Of a stretch of DNA of 17,695 bases, positions 1-6,514 are shown in pieces. Under the pieces are notes generated by a model. It made no database searches and was not told the origin of the DNA. It saw only the letters and a list, made by a program, of their open reading frames with translations. How positions within the stretch are numbered: the first letter of the stretch is position 1; every line of letters starts with the position of its first letter. Source of the stretch: Xanthobacteraceae bacterium (GTDB lineage Bacteria; Pseudomonadota; Alphaproteobacteria; Rhizobiales; Xanthobacteraceae); contig JASHQO010000326.1 in the NCBI GenBank assembly GCA_030039105.1, positions 1 through 17,695 on the forward strand, read 5' to 3'. Position numbers and translations under genes: made by a program.

Positions 1-965
1 CCGATCACGCGCTTGGCTTTGAAGTCGAGCGAAGCACGGGCACGATACGGCTGCGAGGCGATGACGAGGTCGTAATTGGCAATCGTGCCGCCGGGCTTCG
101 GAATGATCGGGTCGAGCAGGAAGCGGTGGTCTTCGCGGTATATGACCAGCACCACCGGCCGCTCATAGACCGGATTGCCGGTGCGGGTGCTCACCCCGGC
201 CTTCCAGTTCTGCGCCAGGAACGGCTCGAGATCGATGATCTGTTGTTCGAAGCGGTGCGCCGAATTGCCGAGGAGCGGCAGCTCGTGCCAGACCAGGCTC
301 GACGCCGCGTTGAGCGACTTGACGTGCAGCCACGGTGCGTCCGCATAGGCGAGATTGGTCAGCACCAGCACCGATGCCGGATGCTCGAAGAAGCGGTCCG
401 CCATTTTCTGCAAGGTCAGCCGTACGTCTTCGAGGCTGATCTCCTTGCCGACGGTGTAGAACGGCATGTGCGGGAAGCGGTCGTGCATGGCGCGCATGAC
501 CCGCACCAGCACCGAGCTGTCGCCGACCCCGGCGTCGAACACGCGCAACGCCGGCGGGCGCGGATGGATGTGCGCCAGTTCCTCGGTGACGCGATGCGCC
601 ACCTCCCATTTCTCGCTGCAGGTGTTGACGAACAGCAGATACTTTTGCCGGTTGTCGAAGAAGCGGAAGTTGCGCTGCGGGTCGTCGGTCTTGGGCGTCG
701 CCGGCAGCGGGGAAGGCGCGACCGCGGGCGTCGCCGGGCGCGGCGCGTGGGCGCGCTCGATGATGGTCGGGCGCGGGTCGGTGGCTGGATTTGACTGCAT
801 GAATCCGTGGATGCGATCGAGGGTGTCGGTGGTGATGCGGCCGCCATTGCGCAGCCGCGCCGCGAGCTTGCCGTCGTTGACGGCGCGGCGTCCGAAGGTG
901 GATTCGGCTAAGCCGGTGCGGCGGCAGTAGTCGGCGATTTCCTGGAGCAACTGTTGCGCGTTCAT
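1..965 (-). CDS. HTH-like plus SAM-methyltransferase-like protein (partial, C-terminus off the left edge)
   Basis: The reading frame runs from an ATG at 965 to the left edge with no stop, giving 321 codons of an incomplete protein. AAGGA lies 8 bases before the ATG and supports this start. Residues 1-56 look like a small helical DNA-binding-type domain (ESTFGRRAVNDGKL, then ARLRNGGRITTDTLDRI), similar in feel to N-termini of several Bradyrhizobium-type proteins. A Pro/Ala-rich linker (about 60-95) follows. From about residue 100 the protein resembles a class I methyltransferase fold, with motif I-like FDAGVGDSS at 143-151. The canonical Gly after D149 is Ser, so SAM binding is plausible but unproven. 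Domain order and motif are seen; the function (regulator, or modifier of an unknown substrate) is inference. It diverges from hyi across a shared control region. Confidence 0.72.
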   Translation of the reverse strand, partial: MNAQQLLQEIADYCRRTGLAESTFGRRAVNDGKLAARLRNGGRITTDTLDRIHGFMQSNPATDPRPTIIERAHAPRPATPAVAPSPLPATPKTDDPQRNFRFFDNRQKYLLFVNTCSEKWEVAHRVTEELAHIHPRPPALRVFDAGVGDSSVLVRVMRAMHDRFPHMPFYTVGKEISLEDVRLTLQKMADRFFEHPASVLVLTNLAYADAPWLHVKSLNAASSLVWHELPLLGNSAHRFEQQIIDLEPFLAQNWKAGVSTRTGNPVYERPVVLVIYREDHRFLLDPIIPKPGGTIANYDLVIASQPYRARASLDFKAKRVI

Positions 966-1081
966 GGCACGCGTCCTTGACGTTTCCCCGTCGTGGCCGC
1001 GCTGTTGTCGGTGCGTGCTGCTTTTGCGCGCGGCGTGTTGGCGTCAGCGAACCAAGCGATGGGCGAGCGGTCAACCACAAA

Positions 1082-1111
1082 TTGGCCCACACTCATAGTG
1101 GGCAATATAGT
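1082..1111 (+). promoter_or_regulatory. Candidate sigma70-type promoter for the hyi-SDR unit
   Basis: TTGGCC at 1082-1087 and TATAGT at 1106-1111 are separated by 18 bases and read towards hyi. The -10 matches the consensus in five of six positions; the -35 is weaker. The half-sites of the 12-base repeat array lie inside and around it, so a bound protein could occlude it. On the other strand TATATT (1108 down to 1103) could serve as the -10 of the divergent gene. This is a motif match only. Confidence 0.3.
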
Positions 1112-1125
1112 GGGAAATAGCCCAT
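1086..1125. promoter_or_regulatory. Probable operator: half-sites CCCAC/GTGGG repeated every 12 bases
   Basis: Four similar half-sites occur at nearly regular steps: CCCAC at 1086-1090, GTGGG at 1098-1102, GTGGG at 1110-1114 and CCCA at 1121-1124. The first and second form an inverted repeat with a 7-base spacer. The second and third form a direct repeat (ATAGTGGG twice, 12 bases apart). The third and fourth form an inverted repeat (TGGG, 6 bases, CCCA). The array lies in an AT-richer patch between divergent genes, which is where a regulator would act. The protein that binds is unknown; the HTH-like N-terminus of the divergent gene is one candidate. Confidence 0.5.
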
Positions 1126-1252
1126 ATTAAAGTAGGCTTATTTTCAGTGCCGCAGCGGACAACGTGGCCGGCGTGGCGCTAATTGCCTCTGCCGGTTCAA
1201 TCCTCCCGCAATCCAAGCTACGGTCGGTTGGCCGCGCCTTCAGGAAACGCCC

Positions 1253-2032
1253 ATGCCCCGCTTCGCTGCCAATCTCGGCCATCTGTTCACCGAGCGTCCG
1301 CTCATCGAGCGCATCGGCGCCGCCGCCGCGGCGGGTTTTGCCGCGGTGGAGCTGCAATTTCCCTATGAGGTTGCACCGTCGGCGGTGAAGGCGGAGCTTT
1401 CGCGCCACAACCTGACTCAGCTCGGCATCAACACGCCGTTTTGCCCGGAGTTCGGCCTTGCTGCGTTGCCGGGGCGGGAGCGCGAATGGGATGCCGCGTT
1501 CAAGCACGCCCTCGATTACGTGACTGCGATCGGCGGTACGGCCATCCACTGCATGGCCGGCGTGGTGCCGCCGGAGCAGCGTCCGGCAGCCGACACGGTG
1601 TTCGTCAAGAATCTCGAACGCGCCGCGGCGGATGCGGCCAAGGCGAACGTCACGCTGTTGATCGAGCCGATCAACCAGCGCGACCGGCCGAACTATTTCC
1701 TCAATCGCGTCGAGCACGCCGCCGATGTCGTCGGCAAGGTTGCGGCGCCCAACGTGCGCATCCAGTTCGATTTCTATCACGTGCAGATCATGGGTGGCGA
1801 CCTGATCACGCGCTTCAACAAATACCTGCCGCTGATCGGCCACGTGCAGATCGCCGCCGTGCCGAGCCGCGGCGAGCCCGACGAGGGCGAGATCAATTAC
1901 GCGAACGTGTTCGATGCGATCGACCGCTCCGGCTATGCCGGCTGGATCGGCTGCGAATACAAGCCGCGTCGGCGCACCGAGGACGGGCTCGGCTGGGCCA
2001 AGCAATACGGCGTCGCGCCGAAAGGGAGTTGA
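1253..2032 (+). CDS. hyi: Hydroxypyruvate isomerase family protein
   Basis: This 259-residue protein spans the whole family length and is a TIM-barrel xylose-isomerase-like protein. The family interconverts hydroxypyruvate and tartronate semialdehyde in cytoplasmic glyoxylate metabolism; the related OtnI acts on 2-oxo-tetronate. Characteristic segments are visible: MPRFAANLGHLFTERPLIER at the N-terminus, LLIEPINQRD with the expected catalytic/metal Glu at 138, QFDFYH at 171-176, GHVQIA at 196-201 and GCEYKP with the second Glu at 235. The ATG follows AGGAAACGCCC, a usable ribosome site. The SDR gene starts 2 bases after the stop, so the two are almost certainly translated as a pair. The exact substrate is not decided by sequence; hydroxypyruvate or a 2-oxo-tetronate are the main options. 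Confidence 0.88.
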   Translation: MPRFAANLGHLFTERPLIERIGAAAAAGFAAVELQFPYEVAPSAVKAELSRHNLTQLGINTPFCPEFGLAALPGREREWDAAFKHALDYVTAIGGTAIHCMAGVVPPEQRPAADTVFVKNLERAAADAAKANVTLLIEPINQRDRPNYFLNRVEHAADVVGKVAAPNVRIQFDFYHVQIMGGDLITRFNKYLPLIGHVQIAAVPSRGEPDEGEINYANVFDAIDRSGYAGWIGCEYKPRRRTEDGLGWAKQYGVAPKGS

Positions 2033-2034
2033 AA

Positions 2035-2778
2035 ATGCGTCTTGAGGGCAAAACCGCATTGGTCACCGGCGCCGCATCCGGCATCGGCAAATGCATCGCC
2101 GAGACTTATGCGCGGGAAGGTGCGCGCGTCGCGCTGGTCGATATCAACGTCGATGGCGCCAAGGCGGCGGCGCGCGCCATCGGCAACAACGCCGTCGCCA
2201 TGCGTTGCGATGTGACCAAAAAGTCGGACTGGGCGGCCGCGGTCGCCGAGACGCTGGCGGCGTTCGGCGCTCTCGATATCCTGGTCAACAACGCCGGCAC
2301 GACCCATGTCAACAAACCGATGATGGAGATCGGCGAGGAGGAATTCGATCGGACTTTTGCGGTCAACGTGAAGGGTGTGTTCCTCGGCTGCCAGGCCGTG
2401 GTCCCGGTGTATCGAAAGGCCGGCGGCGGCGTCATCATCAATATCGGCTCGACCGCGGCGATCCGGCCGCGGCCCGGCACGTCGGCCTACGCCGGCACCA
2501 AGGGCGCGGTGCACACCATCACCAAGGGACTGGCCGGCGAATTGGCCGAAGACAAGATCCGCGTCTGCGCCATCGCACCGGTCGCCACCGAGACCCCGCT
2601 CCTGCCGAGCTTTCTCGGGCCGAAACCGGGGCAGCGCGAAAAGTTCGTCGCCAGCGTGCCGCTCGGCCGCTTGGCGTTGGTGCAGGACATCGCCAATGCG
2701 GCGCTGTTCCTGGCGTCGAAAGACGCCGAATTTTTGACCGGCAATATCGTCGAGGTCGACGGCGGCCGGTGTGTTTGA
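2035..2778 (+). CDS. SDR family NAD-dependent oxidoreductase
   Basis: A classical short-chain dehydrogenase/reductase of 247 residues. Visible motifs are TGAASGIG (11-18) for the dinucleotide, Asp36 after the second beta strand (which favours NAD over NADP), NNAG (85-88), Asn111, Ser139 and the YxxxK pair Tyr152/Lys156, ending with the usual EVDGG. The frame is open far upstream inside hyi, but ATG 2035 fits the family N-terminus and has GGGAG about 10 bases before it. Being 2 bases from hyi, it probably uses or makes a substrate linked to that isomerase. The usual Hyi partner is a beta-hydroxyacid dehydrogenase (GlxR), so an SDR in this slot is of interest. The substrate is unknown. Confidence 0.92.
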   Translation: MRLEGKTALVTGAASGIGKCIAETYAREGARVALVDINVDGAKAAARAIGNNAVAMRCDVTKKSDWAAAVAETLAAFGALDILVNNAGTTHVNKPMMEIGEEEFDRTFAVNVKGVFLGCQAVVPVYRKAGGGVIINIGSTAAIRPRPGTSAYAGTKGAVHTITKGLAGELAEDKIRVCAIAPVATETPLLPSFLGPKPGQREKFVASVPLGRLALVQDIANAALFLASKDAEFLTGNIVEVDGGRCV

Positions 2779-2834
2779 TGCTACCCAGCCGCCGGTCCGC
2801 CGGTGTATGATCCGCACCAGGGAACGTGTGGATT

Positions 2835-3416
2835 ATGTGGGGTCGAAAACGCAAGCCAGCCGCGTCGGCTGCGACCGCCGCGACGATTTCGGCGCTGACG
2901 CAGGCGATGCATCAGGCGCGCGTCGAGGCGGCCGAGCGCACCAGCGTCGTCGTCGATCTGCGCGACGCCGAAGTGGCGCGGCTTGAGCTTCTGAACGAGG
3001 CGCTCGATCCATTGTTTGCCGAGATTCCGTCCGAGATCGAGCTGTTCGACCGCGGCATCAGCCGCGGCGACACACCGCGGCTGTGGCTCGATTCCGTCGC
3101 TCATGTCGCCATGGGCCGCGACAAGCGTGTCTATCGCTTCCTGCACGACACCCGCGTCGGCCGGCGTGTGCTCGCGGAATCCCATGAGATTGCCGACATC
3201 GTCGGCGCGGTGACAGATTACGTCGCGCGGCGTCTGGTCGAACGGCAGCGCGCGCTGGATGAGGATCCGGAATTCGTTACGCGGATGGCCCAAAGCGAGG
3301 CCATCCGCTTCCTGCGCCGGCGGCGCTGGCGCGCCATCGGCTTGGTGGCGCTCGGTTTTCTGTTGGGGCTGGTCGGGTTTTTCGCCGTCGTCCTGGTGCT
3401 GGCGTCCAAGACTTAG
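2835..3416 (+). CDS. Tail-anchored hypothetical membrane protein
   Basis: I do not recognise a named family. The 193-residue protein has a basic N-terminus, a long soluble part that looks mainly helical (Ala, Glu and Arg rich, about 15-160), an arginine cluster RRRRWR (161-166) and a single strongly hydrophobic segment at about 167-190 ending in SKT. The positive-inside rule places the soluble domain in the cytoplasm, with the C-terminus just across the membrane. ATG 2835 is preferred to an in-frame GTG at 2826 because AGGGAA (2819-2824) sits 10 bases before the ATG but only 1 base before the GTG. It follows the SDR gene by 56 bases on the same strand and may be co-transcribed, although no functional link is evident. 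It converges with the metallophosphoesterase gene, with 20 bases between the stops. Confidence 0.75.
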   Translation: MWGRKRKPAASAATAATISALTQAMHQARVEAAERTSVVVDLRDAEVARLELLNEALDPLFAEIPSEIELFDRGISRGDTPRLWLDSVAHVAMGRDKRVYRFLHDTRVGRRVLAESHEIADIVGAVTDYVARRLVERQRALDEDPEFVTRMAQSEAIRFLRRRRWRAIGLVALGFLLGLVGFFAVVLVLASKT

Positions 3417-3436
3417 GTCGAGCAAGATTATTTCGG

Positions 3437-4315
3437 TCACGCACCGATCAGCGTGCGCCGTTCCATTTCGCGAATGTCTCCCGCCGCGTCGCGCTCGCGT
3501 CCGATCATTTCGCAGCGCCACTGTCCCGCTTCGCCGTCGATGTGGAACAGATTATAGCCGGCGGCATTCTCGTCGCCGTGCGCCGCCCGCGCCGATGCCG
3601 ACGGCACGCCGACTGCCGGAATTTTGGCTCGCGGACCGTCGAGCCAGACAACCGAGCGACAATGATCGTGGCCGTGCAGCAGCAGCTCGGCGCCTTTTTC
3701 GGCGAGCACGCTGTGCAGATCGGCAGCGTCGGTCAATCGTCGCAAGTGCCGGCGCGGCGGCGTCACCGGCGGATGATGGATCAGCACGATGCGGAACAGC
3801 CCTTGGGTCTGCTCGAGCACTTCCAACAAGCGCGCTAGCTGCGTCTTGCCGAGCCGGCCAGTCGCGAGCAGCGGCGCCGTCGGCACCGCGGTCGAGAGCG
3901 CGATCAGGGCGACGTTGCCGCGCCGGCGCAGAAAAGGGAAATGCACGATGCCGTCGTCGCCGCGCATGTAATCGGCCCAATATCCGGCCGGCGCGCCGAC
4001 GACGCCGCGGACGTAGACGTCGTGATTGCCGGGAACCAGGGTCACGTCGCGTGGCGCGCCGAGCGTCTCCAGCCAGCCGCGGGCACGGTTGTATTCGTCG
4101 GGCAGCGACAGATTGACGAGGTCGCCGATGATGGCGATGTGGTCCGCGGCGCGCGTCTTCAGATCACGGATCGTGGCATCGAGAATGTCCGGGCGATGGA
4201 TGCGTTTGCGGCCGCGGTGCCAATTGATGTAGCCGAGCCCGCGCTTGCCGGCGAGATCGAATAATCCCGGCCGCGAGGCGATATGCCAGTCGGACAGATG
4301 GGCTAGCGTGAACAT
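3437..4315 (-). CDS. Metallophosphoesterase (calcineurin-like)
   Basis: A 292-residue cytoplasmic-looking protein with all five signature blocks of the calcineurin-like phosphoesterase superfamily: LSDWH (Asp9, His11), GD (64-65), GNHD (96-99), HHPP (180-183) and HGHDH (214-218). These residues bind a dinuclear metal centre that hydrolyses phosphomono- or diesters. The layout is close to CpdA/Icc-like phosphodiesterases, but the substrate (for example cyclic nucleotides or phospholipid headgroups) cannot be read from the motifs. No signal peptide is seen. It lies 43 bases downstream of mbfA on the same strand and may be read through from it. The ribosome site before ATG 4315 is weak, so the start is moderately certain. 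Confidence 0.9.
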   Translation of the reverse strand: MFTLAHLSDWHIASRPGLFDLAGKRGLGYINWHRGRKRIHRPDILDATIRDLKTRAADHIAIIGDLVNLSLPDEYNRARGWLETLGAPRDVTLVPGNHDVYVRGVVGAPAGYWADYMRGDDGIVHFPFLRRRGNVALIALSTAVPTAPLLATGRLGKTQLARLLEVLEQTQGLFRIVLIHHPPVTPPRRHLRRLTDAADLHSVLAEKGAELLLHGHDHCRSVVWLDGPRAKIPAVGVPSASARAAHGDENAAGYNLFHIDGEAGQWRCEMIGRERDAAGDIREMERRTLIGA

Positions 4316-4345
4316 CGCGGCATCATGCTATGCGATGTCTTGATA

Positions 4346-4360
4346 AAGCGTGCAACGCTT
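4346..4360 (-). terminator. Weak hairpin at the end of mbfA
   Basis: AAGCGT (4346-4351) and ACGCTT (4355-4360) form a perfect 6-base stem with a 3-base loop that overlaps the mbfA stop codon. On the minus strand it is followed by a short T/A stretch (TTTATC). It could attenuate transcription into the metallophosphoesterase gene. The stem is short and this may be chance. Confidence 0.25.
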
Positions 4361-5312
4361 ACGAGCTGCCGATCAGGATACCGGCGGCAAACACCAGCAC
4401 GCCGCCGACCACGACCTGGAACGCCGCCTGCAGGAACGGTGTGTCCATGTAGCGCATGCGGATCCAGGAGATCACGCCGAGCTCGACCGCGACCACGGCG
4501 AAGGCGAGCGCGGTGGCAATGAAGAAATTCGGAATGAGATAGGGCAGGGCATGGCCGAGACCGCCGATCGCGGTCATCGCGCCGGTCACCGACCCGCGCA
4601 CCACCGGCGCGCCGCGGCCGGTCAGCGAGCCGTCGTCGGACAGCGCTTCGGCAAAAGCCATGGAGATGCCGGCGCCGATCGAGGCGGCAAGCCCGACCAG
4701 AAATGTCGACCAGGTGTTGTGGGTGGCGAACGCTGCGGCGAATAGCGGCGCCAAGGTCGACACCGAACCGTCCATCAGGCCGGCGAGGCCCGGCTGGACG
4801 TATTGCAGCATGAACAGGCGGTTGGCGGTCTGATCCTCGGCGGCGCGCGCTTGCGGCGAAATTTTCTGGCCCAGCTCCTGGGCCAGCTCCTCGTGCTTAT
4901 CCTCGTCGGCGGCCAGCTTCGTCAGCAGCGCGCGCACGGCGTCGTCTTTGGCTCTTTCGGCGGCGCGGCGGTAGAACCGTGCGGTCTCCAGCTCCATCTC
5001 CTCGGCGAACTTGCGCGTGGCGTCGATCGACAGCGGCCGGTTGAGCCAGATCGGCCGGCGCGCGACGAAACCCTTGACGTCCTGGCGGCGGATCAGCGGC
5101 AGGAAATCGCCGAATTTGCTGCGATGCAGGTCGAGCAGTTGGTCGCGATGGCCGATCTCTTCCTCCGCCATCTTGTCGTACATTTCCGCCGTGTTCGGGT
5201 AGGATTCGCGCAGCGCGTCGGCGAAGGAGCGGTAAATGCGGTTGTCCTCGTCTTCGTTGGAGATGGCGAGAGCGAGAACGTCCTGCTCGCTCAGTCCGGC
5301 AAAGCTCTTCAC
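4359..5312 (-). CDS. mbfA: Membrane-bound ferritin-like iron exporter MbfA (rubrerythrin/VIT1 fusion)
   Basis: A 317-residue two-domain inner-membrane protein. Residues 1-150 form a ferritin/rubrerythrin-like domain with Glu20, EEIGH (51-55), Glu107 and EDKH (137-140) as likely iron ligands. Residues 170-317 form a VIT1/CCC1-type transport domain with several membrane segments (about 185-225 and 240-315). In rhizobia this family exports excess iron and protects against iron-linked oxidative stress, and is repressed by Irr when iron is scarce. Translation starts at GTG 5312, with AGGGGA spaced 7 bases before it; the next in-frame Met (44) would cut away part of the ferritin site. A perfect Irr-box palindrome lies about 41 bases upstream, matching known regulation. 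Confidence 0.93.
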   Translation of the reverse strand: MKSFAGLSEQDVLALAISNEDEDNRIYRSFADALRESYPNTAEMYDKMAEEEIGHRDQLLDLHRSKFGDFLPLIRRQDVKGFVARRPIWLNRPLSIDATRKFAEEMELETARFYRRAAERAKDDAVRALLTKLAADEDKHEELAQELGQKISPQARAAEDQTANRLFMLQYVQPGLAGLMDGSVSTLAPLFAAAFATHNTWSTFLVGLAASIGAGISMAFAEALSDDGSLTGRGAPVVRGSVTGAMTAIGGLGHALPYLIPNFFIATALAFAVVAVELGVISWIRMRYMDTPFLQAAFQVVVGGVLVFAAGILIGSS

Positions 5313-5353
5313 CTGCTGTTCCCCTGAAGCGTTGGCGGCGGCCTGGAATATAT

Positions 5354-5370
5354 ATTAGAATTCTTCTAAT
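5354..5370. promoter_or_regulatory. Iron control element (Irr box) between mbfA and the NUDIX gene
   Basis: ATTAGAA-TTC-TTCTAAT is a perfect inverted repeat with 7-base arms and a 3-base centre. It fits the TTAGAAnnnTTCTAA-type ICE bound by Irr in Bradyrhizobium and relatives. It overlaps AT-rich promoter-like sequence for mbfA (TATATT just beyond it on the minus strand) and ends 24 bases before the NUDIX ATG. Repression of mbfA by Irr under low iron is established knowledge for the family; control of the NUDIX gene is inference from position. Confidence 0.85.
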
Positions 5371-5394
5371 CTAATGCCCAGAGCGGATTCGCCC

Positions 5395-5877
5395 ATGGAT
5401 TTTGATCCCTTGCGCCGGGCGCTGGAGCCCGCCATCCGCCGGGTGCTGCATTTCGCCTGGCGGTTCACCCGCGGGCTGACGCTCGGCGTGCGCGCCGTGG
5501 TCGTCGCCGGCGACGGCAAGGTATTTCTGGTCAAGCACAGCTATATGGCGGGTTGGTATCTGCCCGGCGGCGGCGTCGAGTCCGGCGAGACCCTTCTGCT
5601 GGCGCTTGAGCGCGAGTTGCGCGAGGAAGGCAATATCGAGCCGATTGATCCGCCCAAACTGTTCGGGGTCTATTTCAATAGCCACGTCTCGCGTCGCGAT
5701 CACGTCGCGCTGTTTGTCGTACGCTCGTTCCGCCAGAGCGCGCCGCCGCAGCCCTGCCGCGAGATCATCGACCACGGTTTCTTTGCGCTCGATGCGCTGC
5801 CGGCCGACACCACGCGGGCGACGCGCGAGCGTCTCGCCGAGGTGTTCGACGGCCGCGCCGTGACCGACATTTGGTAG
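5395..5877 (+). CDS. NUDIX hydrolase domain protein
   Basis: A 160-residue single-domain NUDIX protein. After an amphipathic N-terminus rich in Arg and aromatic residues, it reads WYLPGGGVESGET followed by RELREEGNI, giving the box residues Gly59, Glu65, Arg73, Glu74, Glu77 and Glu78. The last conserved Gly of the box is Asn80 here, while the metal-binding glutamates are intact. Family members hydrolyse nucleoside diphosphates linked to another group; the substrate cannot be read. ATG 5395 is preferred because GAGCGGA precedes it by 7 bases; an in-frame ATG at 5374 has no ribosome site and nearly abuts the Irr box. It diverges from mbfA and may share iron control. Confidence 0.88.
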   Translation: MDFDPLRRALEPAIRRVLHFAWRFTRGLTLGVRAVVVAGDGKVFLVKHSYMAGWYLPGGGVESGETLLLALERELREEGNIEPIDPPKLFGVYFNSHVSRRDHVALFVVRSFRQSAPPQPCREIIDHGFFALDALPADTTRATRERLAEVFDGRAVTDIW

Positions 5878-6005
5878 TGGAGCCGACCGTCCGGCGCATC
5901 CCCGCGGCGTCCGGGTGTGGCGGCAGTTCGGCGCCGTTGCAACCATCGCTTTACATGTCCGTTGTTTTGCGGGGCATAGGCCTTTGGCGACAGGAGTATG
6001 AAATA

Positions 6006-6455
6006 ATGCGTAAAAATCTGATCGTCGTTGCAGCAGCAGTGGCGTTGACGGCAGCGACCGCAACAGCAGCCCTTGCCCAGCAGCACCCGAGGGCTGCTGC
6101 TATGGGCGGCCGCGCTGGCATGTCTGCCAATGTCGGCGGTGCCCCGCGCGGCAACTTTGGCAATCGCAACTTCGCTCGCGCCGATGTGGCACGGCCGGGC
6201 AATTTTGCACGCGGTGCTTTCGTTGGTCCGAATACGAACTTAGCTGTCCGCGGTTGGAACCCCGGCTGGAACCGCACTTGGAGTCCCACCTGGAACCGCC
6301 GCTGGGCGCGCGGGCCCCGTTTCGGCTGGGGCCCGACCGTTGCCTTCGGTGGCGGCCCGTTCCTCTATGATTTCGCCGGCGGTGGCTGCTGGCAGCGGCG
6401 CTTGGTGCCAACGCCCTTCGGCTTGCGTTGGCGATTGGTCAACGTCTGCTTTTAG
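6006..6455 (+). CDS. Small secreted Gly/Asn/Arg/Trp-rich protein
   Basis: No named family is recognised; similar short exported proteins ending in a CWQRRLVPTPFG-like tail occur in Rhizobiales. The 149-residue product starts with a clear signal peptide (basic MRKN, hydrophobic core, cleavage expected after ALA at residue 24). The mature part is rich in Gly, Arg, Ala and Asn with NFGNR/NFAR repeats. It then has a tryptophan ladder at 84, 88, 92, 96 and 100, and a C-terminal Cys pair (128, 148) that could form a disulfide in the periplasm. ATG 6006 has AGGAG 9 bases upstream; the frame is open further upstream but that part lacks a signal peptide. A terminator follows. Its role is unknown. Confidence 0.82.
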   Translation: MRKNLIVVAAAVALTAATATAALAQQHPRAAAMGGRAGMSANVGGAPRGNFGNRNFARADVARPGNFARGAFVGPNTNLAVRGWNPGWNRTWSPTWNRRWARGPRFGWGPTVAFGGGPFLYDFAGGGCWQRRLVPTPFGLRWRLVNVCF

Positions 6456-6484
6456 GTGAAAGGCCGACTGAAGGCAAAGAGCGC

Positions 6485-6507
6485 CGCCGCTTCGCATTGA
6501 AGCGGCG
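6485..6507. terminator. Terminator hairpin shared by convergent genes
   Basis: CGCCGCTTC (6485-6493) and GAAGCGGCG (6499-6507) form a perfect 9-base stem with a 5-base loop. It lies between the stop of the small secreted protein (plus strand, 6455) and the stop of the glutathionyl-hydroquinone reductase (minus strand, 6515). The T tract is poor on either side (CGTTCCTT on the plus strand), so it may work only partly, but position and stem strength fit a bidirectional terminator. Confidence 0.65.
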
Positions 6508-6514
6508 CGTTCCT

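Noticed and set aside
163..1092. Minus-strand open frame of 309 codons overlapping the first gene
   Set aside because: It is a frame-shifted shadow, rich in Arg/Pro/Ala without recognisable motifs. The true frame starts at 965 with a ribosome site, has a coherent domain layout and continues off the edge.
1098..1125. MraZ-type TGGG repeats
   Set aside because: MraZ boxes repeat TGGG in one orientation about every 10 bases and lie before mraZ-ftsI genes. Here the step is 12, orientations are mixed and no division genes are present.
1441..2034. Extension of the SDR upstream into hyi
   Set aside because: The extra 198 codons are a shadow of hyi. ATG 2035 has a good ribosome site and starts the SDR fold.
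2834..3416. Functional link of the tail-anchored protein with the hyi-SDR unit
   Set aside because: A gap of 56 bases with its own ribosome site and no shared domain theme; co-transcription is possible but nothing supports a common pathway.
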